Under the pieces are notes generated by a model. That model searched no databases and was not told where the DNA came from. It saw only the letters and a program-made list of their open reading frames with translations. Positions 26,916-35,226 of a stretch of DNA of 64,000 nt are shown here, one piece after another. Position numbers and translations under genes: made by a program. Each line of letters opens with the position of its first letter. Position 1 is the first letter of the stretch. Source of the stretch: Prado023 sp963798745 (GTDB lineage: Bacteria; Actinomycetota; Actinomycetes; S36-B12; CAIYMF01); contig CAWCUF010000005.1 of the NCBI GenBank assembly GCA_963798745.1, positions 1 through 64,000 of the forward strand, read 5' to 3'.

Positions 26916-27043
26916 ATGTGTCCCGGGCTCGCGTGATCCGGTGGGGCGGGGCCGCGCTGCCCTGATCACGTCCGATACCCCGCCGCGGCCGCAGGCACGG
27001 CGATCCACCATCGAACCCCGCCCGACGACCGACCGCGTGGCGG

Positions 27044-27568
27044 TCACTCGTCGAGGTCGAGGCCCAACTCGCCTGCTGCCGCACGGAACGCCTTGAGCGC
27101 TCCCGCGCTGAACAGGACGAACGTGACCTCGAGATCGTCGGCCGCCCGGGCCTCGGCCAGTGCGATCGGGGCGGCGAGTTCCAGCGGGTAGCCGTAGATC
27201 CCGGTCGAGATCGCCGGGAAGGCCACCGAGCGCGCGCCGACGGAGCGGGCAACCTCGAGGCTGCGGCGGTGTGCTCGGGCGAGCAGTTCGCTGTCCTGCG
27301 CTGAGCCGGAGTAGACCGGCCCCACCGTGTGGATCACCCAGCGCGCCGGCAGGTTCCCGGCCGTGGTCGCCACCGCCTCCCCGGTCGGCAGCCCCCCGGG
27401 CAGCGTGGTCGCGCGCAGGGCCCGGCATTCCGCGAGGATCTCCGGGCCTCCGGCGCGGTGGATCGCACCGTCCACACCCCCACCACCGAGCAGCCCGGAG
27501 TTGGCCGCGTTGACTATCGCGTCCGCGCGGAACCGGGTGATGTCGCCTTGCAGGAGTCGCAGCGTCAT
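27044..27568 (-). CDS. Macro-domain protein (ADP-ribose / O-acetyl-ADP-ribose hydrolase type)
   Basis: A 174-residue single macro domain from ATG 27568 (MTLRLLQGDITRFRADAIVNAANSGLLGGGGVDGAIH). The ADP-ribose loop 1 NAANSGLLGGGGVDGAI, the WVIHTVGPVYSGS strand and the phosphate loop FPAISTGIYGYPLELAA are complete. This is the MacroD/YmdB pattern, whose members remove ADP-ribose from proteins or deacetylate O-acetyl-ADP-ribose. The Asn and Asp needed for hydrolysis are present. The longer upstream frame is rejected because it reads antisense through the cobalamin riboswitch. It is divergent from the cobalamin operon. Confidence 0.88.
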   Translation of the reverse strand: MTLRLLQGDITRFRADAIVNAANSGLLGGGGVDGAIHRAGGPEILAECRALRATTLPGGLPTGEAVATTAGNLPARWVIHTVGPVYSGSAQDSELLARAHRRSLEVARSVGARSVAFPAISTGIYGYPLELAAPIALAEARAADDLEVTFVLFSAGALKAFRAAAGELGLDLDE

Positions 27569-27630
27569 GGACACAAGTCTGCCCGCCCACAGGGGTCGGC
27601 GCTGGGTCCGGACCCGTCCGCCCTGTGCGC

Positions 27631-27636
27631 TAACCT
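27631..27636 (+). promoter_or_regulatory. -10 box of the cobalamin operon
   Basis: TAACCT lies just upstream of the riboswitch. A transcript starting about 27643 would include the whole aptamer. Confidence 0.5.
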
Positions 27637-27642
27637 GAGCCA

Positions 27643-27790
27643 CGCAGCACCACCACAGTTCGAGTCCAGGGGAAGCCGGTGCGATTCCGGCGCTGTCCCG
27701 CAACCGTGAGCCCGGCCCCCTCCACGAGCCGGACGAGTCGGAGCACCTGGCGAGCTGGGGCTCCCACACCGTCCGAGGAACGACGGTGGA
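27643..27790 (+). promoter_or_regulatory. Cobalamin riboswitch
   Basis: The conserved AdoCbl core is clear: GGGAAGCCGGTGCGATTCCG at 27670-27689, GCGCTGTCCCGCAACCGTGA just after it, and GAGTCGGAGCACCTGGC near 27736-27752 in the position of the 3' B12 box. The spacing matches the class with a peripheral stem between the two. The start codon at 27856 lies about 65 nt further on, with GC-rich complementary segments (GGGCC/GGCCC around 27800-27812) that could form the expression platform. Binding of adenosylcobalamin would shut off the operon below, the known behaviour of this family. Limits are approximate. Confidence 0.9.
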
Positions 27791-27855
27791 GCCCGGCAAG
27801 GGCCCACGGCCCTCCGGACCCACCCTCACCCGGGCCTTATCGAAAGGCACCGCCG

Positions 27856-28596
27856 GTGACCATCACCACCACCCGAGGTCGCATCGCGACCCTGCTCATC
27901 ACACTCATCACGGCCACACTCGCGACCGCGGCCCTCGCCGCTCCCGCGCAGGCCGCCGCCTACCGCTACTGGTCCTACTGGCAGGGTGAGACCGGCACCT
28001 GGGTCGCCGCGCAGACCGGACCCGCCGACCACCAACTCGTCGACCAGGACGTGCAGGGCTGGCGCTTCGGGATCACCTCCGACGCACCCGCGCTCACCCC
28101 GGACAACTCCGCCGACTTCGCCGCCCTGTGCCCGGACCTGGCCGCCGCCGGCGCGACTGCAGCAGAGTTGCGCGTCGCGGTGGTCATCGACTCCGGTTTC
28201 GTCGCCGACGCCCCCACCGGCCAGACCCCGCCGGCCGACGTGGTCACCTGCGTCAGCGTGCCGGAGGGGTCCACCGGGAACCAGGCGCTGGCCAAGGCAG
28301 CGGCGGTGATCGACCAGGGCGGCCTGATCTGCTCGGTGAACGGCTACCCCCAGGATGAGTGCGGCACGGAGATCTCGGATGCCGACGCTGTCGCCGCAGC
28401 CACGGCCGGGCAGGCCGAGGCGGCCAACCCGGCCGTGATCGGTGCCGCCGACACCGCCGAGGCAGCCGACACCGACACCTCGTCGGACTCCGCAAGTTGG
28501 CTCCCCTTCGCGTTGGGTTCAGCGGTCCTGCTGGTCCTGCTCGCGCTCGCGGTCCTGATCCCGCGGCGTCGCCAGGCCGCCCAGACCGAGCACTGA
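27856..28596 (+). CDS. SCO2322-like exported protein of the cobalt transport locus
   Basis: A 246-residue protein with a signal peptide (RIATLLITLITATLATAALA, cleaved around APAQAAA) and a single C-terminal membrane helix (LPFALGSAVLLVLLALAVLIP) followed by RRR. The mature domain begins YRYWSYWQGETGTWVAAQTGP and contains two cysteine-bearing segments (VVTCVSVPEGSTGNQAL, GGLICSVNGYPQDECG). This is the SCO2322 family, found in actinobacteria beside ECF-type cobalt/corrinoid transporters. Its function is unknown; an accessory metal- or ligand-handling role outside the membrane is inferred. GTG 27856 is used with AAAGG upstream. It is the first gene behind the riboswitch. Confidence 0.78.
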   Translation: MTITTTRGRIATLLITLITATLATAALAAPAQAAAYRYWSYWQGETGTWVAAQTGPADHQLVDQDVQGWRFGITSDAPALTPDNSADFAALCPDLAAAGATAAELRVAVVIDSGFVADAPTGQTPPADVVTCVSVPEGSTGNQALAKAAAVIDQGGLICSVNGYPQDECGTEISDADAVAAATAGQAEAANPAVIGAADTAEAADTDTSSDSASWLPFALGSAVLLVLLALAVLIPRRRQAAQTEH

Positions 28597-28603
28597 GCCG
28601 CTC

Positions 28604-29761
28604 ATGGCCCTGCCCACCACGTCGCGTCCCCGGTCGCAATCGGCCGGGGCGGGTGTCGTCGGGCTGCCGCGCAGCCTGCACCCGCTGGCGTGGTGGGCCT
28701 GGGCGCTGGGCCTGCTGGTCGCCGCCTCCCGCACGACCGATCCCCTGCTGCTCGGCCTGATCCTGGCCACACTGTCCGTGGTCGTCGCCGCGCGGCGCCC
28801 GGACGCCGCCTGGGCCGGAGCCTTCCGGGCCGCGCTGCGCCTGGGCGTCCTGGTCATCGTGACCAGGACGCTGCTGCAGGTCCTGCTCGGAGATCCGCTG
28901 GGATTCCACGTGGCCTTCACGCTGCCGGAGATCCCGCTGCCCGGCTGGATGGCCGGCGTTCGGCTGGGCGGGCTGGTCACCTGGGAGTCCGTGCTGATCG
29001 GGCTGGTCGAGGGCCTGCGGCTGGCGACGATGATCGCGTGCGTCGGTGCGGCCAATTCGCTGACCCCGCCCAGCCGGCTGCTGCGTTCGGTCCCCGCCGC
29101 GCTGTACGAGGTCGGGGTCGCCGTCGTGGTCGCGCTGTCGTTCGCGCCCAACCTGCTCGCCGACGCGCAACGCGTCAGCAGCGCCCGGCGCCTGCGCGGG
29201 CATGACGAGGGTCGGGTCGCGGCGTTCGCCCGCTCCAGCGGACCCGTTCTCGATGGCGGCCTGGAGCGCTCGATCACGCTGGCCGCGGCGATGGACAGCC
29301 GTGGGTACGGGCGCGCCGGCCCGATCACGGCGGCGCAACGCCGCACCCACGCCGCGCTGGTGCTCGCCGGGTTCGCGGGCGTGCTGATCGGGATGTACGG
29401 GCTGTTCGACTCCGCGGCGCCGCGGCTCCTGGGCTGGCCGATGCTCGCTATCGGGATGCTGCTGGCCTTCGGCGGGGTCCGCGCCGCCGGACGCCGCAGC
29501 CCGCGCACCGCCTACCGACCCGATCCGTGGCGGGCGCCGGAGTTCCTGACCGCCGGCGCCGGCGTCCTGGCCGCCGTGGTGTTCCTGCTGACGCCGACGA
29601 CCGCCCTGCTGCTGGCCACGAGCCCGTGGCAGTGGCCGCCGCTGGTGCCCGCGGCGATGGCAGCCGTGCTGGTCTGCGTGGGGCCGGCCTTCTGGACCCC
29701 GGAACTTCCCTCGGCGGCCGGCCCGCACGCTCGGGCAGGCACGGCGGGAGGCGCCCGATGA
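28604..29761 (+). CDS. ECF transporter transmembrane subunit T (CbiQ-like)
   Basis: A 385-residue integral membrane protein forming the energy-coupling T component. It starts 7 bp after the previous gene. Hydrophobic segments are spread through the protein, and the cytoplasmic coupling region has the two Ala-Arg-Gly signatures that dock on the ATPases: SSARRLRGHDEG and AAAMDSRGYGRAG. EVGVAVVVALSFAPNLLADAQRV is the usual lead-in. It is longer than CbiQ of enterobacteria (about 225 residues) because of additional C-terminal helices. With the A and S subunits it would import cobalt or a corrinoid. Its stop overlaps the next start (ATGA). Confidence 0.85.
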   Translation: MALPTTSRPRSQSAGAGVVGLPRSLHPLAWWAWALGLLVAASRTTDPLLLGLILATLSVVVAARRPDAAWAGAFRAALRLGVLVIVTRTLLQVLLGDPLGFHVAFTLPEIPLPGWMAGVRLGGLVTWESVLIGLVEGLRLATMIACVGAANSLTPPSRLLRSVPAALYEVGVAVVVALSFAPNLLADAQRVSSARRLRGHDEGRVAAFARSSGPVLDGGLERSITLAAAMDSRGYGRAGPITAAQRRTHAALVLAGFAGVLIGMYGLFDSAAPRLLGWPMLAIGMLLAFGGVRAAGRRSPRTAYRPDPWRAPEFLTAGAGVLAAVVFLLTPTTALLLATSPWQWPPLVPAAMAAVLVCVGPAFWTPELPSAAGPHARAGTAGGAR

Positions 29762-31401
29762 CCTCGGTGATCTGCTTCGAGGACGTCAGCATCACCTACG
29801 ACGGCAACGACCGGCCCACCTTGTACCGAGTGGACCTGGACATCCCCGAGGGCGAGCTGGTGCTGGTCGTCGGCGAGACCGGCTCGGGCAAGTCCACGCT
29901 GCTGCGGGCCATCAACGGACTCGTGCCGCACTTCACCGGCGGCACCCTGGCCGGTCGGGTCACGATCGCGGGTCGCGACACCCGCACCCACCCACCCCGC
30001 GAGCTGGCCGACGTCGTCGGGATGGTCGGGCAGGACCCGCAGGCGGGCTTCGTGGCCGAGATCGTCGAGGACGAGCTGGCCTACGGGATGGAGTGCCTGG
30101 GCATCGCGCCCGAGACGATGCGCCGACGCGTCGAGGAGACCCTGGACCTGCTCGGCCTGGCCGACCTGCGCCATCGCGCGCTGACCACGCTGTCCGGCGG
30201 CCAGCGCCAGCGCGTGGCGATCGGTGCCGCGCTGACCAGCCATCCCCGCATCCTCGTGCTCGACGAGCCGACCTCGGCGCTGGACCCGGGCGCCGCCGAG
30301 GAGGTGCTGGCCGCACTGCAACGACTCGTGCACGACCTGGGCATCACGGTCGTGCTCGCCGAGCACCGCCTCGAGCGGGTGGTGCAGTACGCCGACCAGG
30401 TGCTGGTCGTCTCGGCCGGTCGGGTCAGCACCGGGGCACCGGCCGCCATGATGGCCGGTGCCCCGGTGGCGCCGCCGGTGGTGGAGCTGGGTCGCCTGGC
30501 CGGCTGGGACCCGCTGCCGCTGTCCGTGCGCGACGCCCGGCGCGCGGCCGGCCCGCTGCGCGCCCGGCTGCAGGCGCTCCCGGCCCCCACCGAAACGCCC
30601 GCCCATGCTCCGTGGCCGACCCCGGACGAGGACCTCGAGGCGGGGCGGATCCAGGTGCGCCGGCTCGCCGCCGGGTACCGCTCGGTGACGGTCCTGCGCG
30701 AGGTCGACCTGGCCGTCGAGCCCGGTGAGGTGCTGGCCCTGATGGGGCGCAACGGCGCCGGCAAGTCGACGCTGCTGGCGACCCTGGCCGGGATGCGCGC
30801 GCCCACAGCGGGCACGATCCGGGTCGGTGGACACGACCCGCGCGAGCTGGCCGGGCACGCCCTGCTGTCGACCGTGGGGCTGGTGCCCCAGGAGCCGGCC
30901 GACCTGCTCTACGCCACCACGGTGGGCCGCGAGTGCGGGGACGCCGACGCGATGGCGCACGCCGCGGTGGGCACCGCCGCCGGCATCCTGGCCGCGCTGG
31001 CCCCCGGGATCGATGCCGGCCGGCACCCGCGTGACCTGTCCGAGGGGCAGCGGTTGGCGCTGGCGCTGGCCGTCGTCCTGGCCGCGAGCCCGCGGGTGCT
31101 GCTGCTCGACGAGCCCACCCGCGGCCTGGACTACGGGGCCAAGCGTCGGCTGGTCGAGTTCCTGCACACGGTGCGCCGGGCCGGGCACACCGTGGTGCTG
31201 GCCACCCACGACGTCGAACTCGTGGCGGAGGTGGCCACCCGGGTGGCCGTCATCGCCGACGGGGAGATCGTGGCCGATGGCGCGACCGGGTCGGTGGTGA
31301 GCAGCTCGCCGCTGTTCGCCCCGCAGGTCGCCAAGATCCTGACCCCGGAGCCGTGGCTGACCGTGGGACAGGTCGCGGCAGCGCTGGCGGGGTCACCATG
31401 A
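29758..31401 (+). CDS. ECF transporter ATP-binding protein with two ABC domains (CbiO-like)
   Basis: A 547-residue fusion of both ATPase subunits. Domain 1 (about 1-240) has Walker A GETGSGKST, Q-loop GQDPQAGFVAEIVEDELAYGME, signature LSGGQRQR and Walker B ILVLDEPTSALDP. Domain 2 (about 300-530) has GRNGAGKST, LVPQEPADLLY, a variant signature LSEGQRLA and VLLLDEPTRGLDYG, with the switch His in LATHDVE. The Pro/Ala linker lies at 275-300. Fused A1-A2 subunits are common for actinobacterial ECF systems. It is translationally coupled on both sides (ATGA overlaps), and the cobalamin riboswitch upstream points to cobalt/corrinoid uptake. Confidence 0.9.
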   Translation: MTSVICFEDVSITYDGNDRPTLYRVDLDIPEGELVLVVGETGSGKSTLLRAINGLVPHFTGGTLAGRVTIAGRDTRTHPPRELADVVGMVGQDPQAGFVAEIVEDELAYGMECLGIAPETMRRRVEETLDLLGLADLRHRALTTLSGGQRQRVAIGAALTSHPRILVLDEPTSALDPGAAEEVLAALQRLVHDLGITVVLAEHRLERVVQYADQVLVVSAGRVSTGAPAAMMAGAPVAPPVVELGRLAGWDPLPLSVRDARRAAGPLRARLQALPAPTETPAHAPWPTPDEDLEAGRIQVRRLAAGYRSVTVLREVDLAVEPGEVLALMGRNGAGKSTLLATLAGMRAPTAGTIRVGGHDPRELAGHALLSTVGLVPQEPADLLYATTVGRECGDADAMAHAAVGTAAGILAALAPGIDAGRHPRDLSEGQRLALALAVVLAASPRVLLLDEPTRGLDYGAKRRLVEFLHTVRRAGHTVVLATHDVELVAEVATRVAVIADGEIVADGATGSVVSSSPLFAPQVAKILTPEPWLTVGQVAAALAGSP

Positions 31402-32528
31402 GCGTGACCGGAACCCGCCGGGCCACGGCGCCGCGTGCTCGGGTGCGCACCCGAGCGATCCCGCTCTCCCGGCGCAGCGCTGCGGCGATCGCGGCGACGA
31501 GCATCGTGGGAGTGCTGGCCTTCGTCTGGCCGATGCTGGCCCCACGCGGCTCCGAGCTGCTGGCCCACGCCACTGACGCACCCCTGGTGTTCGGGCTGCT
31601 GGTCCCGCTGTTGATGGCCGTGACGCTGAGCCTGGTCGCCGACGGCGCGATGGGCGCCAAGGCGGTCGCCCTGCTCGGTGTGCTGGCCTCCACCGCGGCT
31701 GCCCTGCGCGCCCTGGGGGCCGGGATCGCCGGCCTCGAACCGATCTGGATCGTGATCGTGCTCGGCGGCTACGCGCTCGGCGCCGGATTCGGGTTCGTGC
31801 TGGGCGCGGTGTCGATCCTGGCCTCGGCGCTGCTCACGGGAGGCATCGGGCCGTGGCTGCCGTTCCAGATGGTCGCGGCTGCCTGGGTGGGCCTGGGGGC
31901 GGGGATGCTGCGCGGTGCCCGGTTGCCCGGGCGGGTCGAGATCCCCGTCCTGGCCGGCTACTCGGCGCTGGCCGCGGTCACCTACGGCTGGCTGCTCAAC
32001 CTCTGGTTCTGGCCGACCGCTACCGGCCTTCCCGAGGCGCTGTCGTTCGCCCCCGGCGCGGGCCCTCTGGTCAACCTGCGGCACTGGTTCACCTTCAACC
32101 TGACCACGTCGATGGGCTACGACGTGCCGCGCGCACTGCTGTCAGCCACCGCCGTGCTGCTGCTGGGCCGCCGGGTTCTGGATGCCCTGCACCGGACCAG
32201 CCGGGTAGCCGCATTCGATGCGAGTCCGACCTTCGCCGACGATGTGGATGACGCGGCGCCGCGAACGCGGCAACTCGGCGACGACGAGACATCGCTGCCG
32301 CCGGTGGGCTCGCCCCGGTCGACACCGGCCGGTCGCACGTCCAGCTCAGGTTGTACGGCGCCACTACGTACGGTGTCGCCTCATGCGGCGCCACTTCCGA
32401 CAGCCCTACTTCCGACGCCGCCACCTCACACTGCGCCACCCGGCGCGGCGCCGTCTCCTACCGCGCCCAGCGCGGCGCCACATGCGACCGCGCCACCCCG
32501 CACCGCGCCGCATCCGGCCGCGCCCTGA
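31398..32528 (+). CDS. ECF transporter substrate-specific (S) component with Pro-rich tail
   Basis: A 376-residue membrane protein giving substrate specificity. Residues about 25-275 contain six hydrophobic segments, such as SAAAIAATSIVGVLAFVWPM and LVFGLLVPLLMAVTLSLVAD. The ECF S-type signatures GYALGAGFGFVLGAVSILASALLTGGIGPWLPFQM and NLWFWPT are also present. The last 100 residues are low-complexity Pro/Ser/Thr/Ala (repeated TAPP, HAAP, PTAP) and look cytoplasmic and disordered. Specificity is inferred from context as cobalt or a cobalamin precursor. ATGA overlap with the ATPase gene and TGATG overlap with the next one argue for one mRNA. Confidence 0.82.
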   Translation: MSVTGTRRATAPRARVRTRAIPLSRRSAAAIAATSIVGVLAFVWPMLAPRGSELLAHATDAPLVFGLLVPLLMAVTLSLVADGAMGAKAVALLGVLASTAAALRALGAGIAGLEPIWIVIVLGGYALGAGFGFVLGAVSILASALLTGGIGPWLPFQMVAAAWVGLGAGMLRGARLPGRVEIPVLAGYSALAAVTYGWLLNLWFWPTATGLPEALSFAPGAGPLVNLRHWFTFNLTTSMGYDVPRALLSATAVLLLGRRVLDALHRTSRVAAFDASPTFADDVDDAAPRTRQLGDDETSLPPVGSPRSTPAGRTSSSGCTAPLRTVSPHAAPLPTALLPTPPPHTAPPGAAPSPTAPSAAPHATAPPRTAPHPAAP

Positions 32529-33937
32529 TGCGCGTCGACCTGTTGGGCACCGGCAGCGCCGACCGGTGGCCGAACCCATGGTGCGCGTGCCCGAGATGCG
32601 CGTGGGCTCGCCAGACCGGCGCGTGGCGCGCACGCACCAGCGCCCTGGTCGATGGCACGCTGCTGATCGATCCGGGACCCGACGCGGGAGCCGGGGGCGT
32701 CGACCTCAGTGGGGTGCGCACCGTGCTGATCACCCACGATCATCCCGATCACCTCGACCCCGCGTTCCTGCTGGCGTGGAGCTGGGCCGGTGGCCCGGGT
32801 CTGGTGGTGGCCGGACCCGAGCAGGCCCTCGAGCGCTGCCGCAACTGGGTGGCTCCGGATGCACCGGTGCGATTCGTGGGACTGAGCCCCGGGGCAGAGC
32901 TGGTCGCCCACGACGGCCGGCGGGTGCGCGCGCTGCGGGCGGCGCACTCCACGGCTGGGGGCGTCGAGCACGACGGCACGGCGCTGCTCTACGAGGTGCA
33001 CGGCACCGACGCCACGCTGCTGTACGCGACCGACACCGCGGCCCTGCCACACGACGAGCTCGCCGGCCAGTACGACCTCGTCCTGCTGGAGCTGACCTTC
33101 GGGGACCGCGCCGACCATGGCACCGCCCATCTGGACCTCCCCGGATTCGGCCACGAGGTGGCGCGGCTGCGGGCTGCTCGCCGGTTGGCGCCACGGGCGC
33201 GGGTGGTCGCGGTGCACCTGTCCCACCACAACCCGGTCGATCTCGCCGACCGGCTGGCAGCACTCGGGGCCGAGGTCCTGGCCGATGGCACCACCATTCA
33301 CCTGGGTCACGGGGGTCAGCAGGGCCAGCAGGACCACCAGGGCCAACCAGGCCTGCCAGGCCCGGCGCCTGCACCGCGCGGGCGGCGGCTGCTGGTCACC
33401 GGGGGCGCCCGCAGCGGCAAGAGCCAGCTCGCCGAGTCAGTGGTCGCGACTCGGGGCTCGGTGCTCTACCTGGCCACCGCCCCGCGCTACCCCGACGATC
33501 CGGAGTGGATGGCCCGGATCGCCATTCACAGCGAGCGGCGACCGGCCGGGTGGCAGGTGCGCGAGACGGCCGACGTGGCTGGGGCGCTGCGCCGAGCCGC
33601 AGCCGAGGAGACCCTCCTGGTCGACTGCCTCACGCTCTGGGTGACCGGCATCGTCGACGCAGCCGACGCGTGGGACGATCCGGCGGCCGCCGGTCGGGCA
33701 GTCGATGCCGCTGTCGCCGAGCTGCTCGACGCTCTGGCCGATAGCCCCGCGGATATCGTGCTGGTGACCAACGAGGTCGGTTCCGGGATCGCACCGGCGA
33801 CCGTCTCCGGGCGGCTGTTCCGCGACCTGCTCGGGCGGGTCAACCTGGCCGTTGCGCAGGCGTGCGACGACGTGGTGCTCGTGACCGCGGGGCTGCCCCG
33901 CACCCTGAAGGGACGCACATGGACGACCTCGACCTGA
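32528..33937 (+). CDS. cobU: MBL-fold hydrolase fused to CobU (adenosylcobinamide kinase/guanylyltransferase)
   Basis: A 469-residue two-domain protein. Residues 1-255 are a PhnP-like metallo-beta-lactamase fold with the metal site THDHPDHLD (about 72-80), a WCACPRCAW Cys pair near the N-terminus, LHAAHST-like RAAHSTAGG, YATDTAAL and VHLSHHNP. A Gln/Gly/Pro linker (GGQQGQQDHQGQPGLPG) joins it to CobU: P-loop LVTGGARSGKSQLAE, YLATAPRYPDDPEWMARIAIHSERR with the guanylylated His, LLVDCLTLWVTG and VTNEVGSGIAP. CobU phosphorylates adenosylcobinamide and activates it with GTP. The hydrolase partner could act on a nucleotide or phosphate of the lower loop. It ends inside cobT (19-nt overlap). Confidence 0.85.
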   Translation: MRVDLLGTGSADRWPNPWCACPRCAWARQTGAWRARTSALVDGTLLIDPGPDAGAGGVDLSGVRTVLITHDHPDHLDPAFLLAWSWAGGPGLVVAGPEQALERCRNWVAPDAPVRFVGLSPGAELVAHDGRRVRALRAAHSTAGGVEHDGTALLYEVHGTDATLLYATDTAALPHDELAGQYDLVLLELTFGDRADHGTAHLDLPGFGHEVARLRAARRLAPRARVVAVHLSHHNPVDLADRLAALGAEVLADGTTIHLGHGGQQGQQDHQGQPGLPGPAPAPRGRRLLVTGGARSGKSQLAESVVATRGSVLYLATAPRYPDDPEWMARIAIHSERRPAGWQVRETADVAGALRRAAAEETLLVDCLTLWVTGIVDAADAWDDPAAAGRAVDAAVAELLDALADSPADIVLVTNEVGSGIAPATVSGRLFRDLLGRVNLAVAQACDDVVLVTAGLPRTLKGRTWTTST

Positions 33938-35226
33938 ACCGCTGGCGCGAGGGGATCACAGTGCCCGACGCACCGGCGCGGGCGGTCGCGCTGGCCCGGC
34001 AGGCCACGTTGACCAAGCCGGCCGGAGCGCTGGGCCGGCTCGAGGACCTGTCGGTCTGGCTCTGCGGGGTCGCCGGCCAGTGCCCGGCACCGCCGATCCG
34101 ACAGCCGGCGCTGGCGATCTTCGCCGGCGACCACGGTGTGGCCCGTACGGCGGGCACCAGCGCCTACCCCCCGGAGGTCACGGCGCAGATGGTGGCCAAC
34201 TTCGTGACGGGTGGCGCGGGGGCCACGGTGCTCGCCCGCAGCCAGGGCGTCGAGGTGCGGATCATCGACGTCTCGGTGGACATCGACTGGGCGACCAGCG
34301 GCCTGCCGGTGCCCGCGGAGGTCACCGCGCACCGGATCCGCCGCGGCACCGGGTCCATCGACCGCGCGGACGCGATGACGCGAGGCGAGGCGGTGGCTGC
34401 GCTGCTGCTCGGCGCGACCGTCGCCGACGAGTTCGTGGATGCCGGCGCCGACCTGCTGATCGCCGGGGACATGGGCATCGGCAACACCACACCGGCGGCG
34501 GCCCTGGTCGGGCTGTTGGCTGATGTGGACCCCGCGAGGGTCGTCGGCCGCGGGACCGGCATCGACGACCTGACGTGGATGCGCAAGACCGCCGCAGTCC
34601 GCGATGCGATGCGCCGTGGCCGGCCGGTCAAGGGCGATCCGGTGACGCTGCTGGCCACCACCGGGGGACCGGACCTCGCTGCCACCACCGGGTTCCTGCT
34701 GCAGGCCGCTGCCCGGCGCACGCCGGTGCTCCTCGACGGCGTCGTCTCGGGCGCCTGCGCCCTGGTGGCCCATCGGATCGCGTTCCGCTCCGCGCTGTGG
34801 TGGTGCGCCTCGCATCGCAGCACCGAGCCAGCCTCGGATGCCGCCCTGGCCCGCCTCGGCCTCGAGCCGCTGCTGGACCTCGGGATGCGGCTGGGTGAGG
34901 GATCCGGGGCCCTGATCGCGCTGCCCATCGTGCGGGCCGCCGGGGACCTGCTCCGCGAGATGGCGACCTTCGAATCCGCGGGCGTCAGCGACCGCCCCGC
35001 CGCGCCGCCGGCAGCGCCCGACTCCGGGCAGCCCCCGCTGCCTGGGACGCCGGAGCACGCCGGACCATCCGACCAACCCAGCCAGCCAGACCCGGCCGCA
35101 CCACCCGACCCGCCCGTACCACCCGACCAACCCGACCGGCCGGCACCACCCGACCAACCCGACCAACCCGACCAGCCCGACCAGCCCGACCAGCCCGAAC
35201 CAACCACGAGCGGCGTCCAGCCATGA
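33919..35226 (+). CDS. cobT: Nicotinate-nucleotide-dimethylbenzimidazole phosphoribosyltransferase with repetitive tail
   Basis: A 435-residue CobT that makes alpha-ribazole phosphate, the lower-ligand nucleotide of cobalamin. The conserved enzyme occupies residues 1-350: TKPAGALGRLEDL, IFAGDHGVARTAGTSAYPPEVTAQMV, GDMGIGNTTPAAAL, VGRGTGIDD, DGVVSGACALVA and DLGMRLGEGSGALIA, where the Glu is the catalytic base. The final 80 residues form a Pro/Asp/Gln tail with DQP repeats absent from the family and likely disordered. GAAGGGAC upstream supports ATG 33919. The stop overlaps cobS (ATGA). The order cobT-cobS is the same as in mycobacteria. Confidence 0.92.
   Translation: MDDLDLNRWREGITVPDAPARAVALARQATLTKPAGALGRLEDLSVWLCGVAGQCPAPPIRQPALAIFAGDHGVARTAGTSAYPPEVTAQMVANFVTGGAGATVLARSQGVEVRIIDVSVDIDWATSGLPVPAEVTAHRIRRGTGSIDRADAMTRGEAVAALLLGATVADEFVDAGADLLIAGDMGIGNTTPAAALVGLLADVDPARVVGRGTGIDDLTWMRKTAAVRDAMRRGRPVKGDPVTLLATTGGPDLAATTGFLLQAAARRTPVLLDGVVSGACALVAHRIAFRSALWWCASHRSTEPASDAALARLGLEPLLDLGMRLGEGSGALIALPIVRAAGDLLREMATFESAGVSDRPAAPPAAPDSGQPPLPGTPEHAGPSDQPSQPDPAAPPDPPVPPDQPDRPAPPDQPDQPDQPDQPDQPEPTTSGVQP
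35108..35205 (+). repeat. Coding tandem repeat (Asp-Gln-Pro) at the end of cobT
   Basis: Nine-base steps such as GACCAACCC and GACCAGCCC repeat in frame and encode consecutive Pro-Asp-Gln triplets. Such an array is prone to slippage that changes the tail length without affecting the catalytic domain. Confidence 0.75.

Larger units (their letters stand above)
26465..27043. other. Repeat-rich spacer between recQ and the macro-domain gene
   Basis: This 580-bp spacer lies between convergent genes and has no supported gene. It holds a cluster of about 15-bp GC-rich units, a perfect long hairpin and a diverged second copy of the hairpin region, listed separately. Confidence 0.7.

Noticed and set aside
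27655..27690. GTTCGAGTCC resembling a tRNA T-loop
   Set aside because: It is part of the cobalamin riboswitch; no acceptor or anticodon stem can be built around it.
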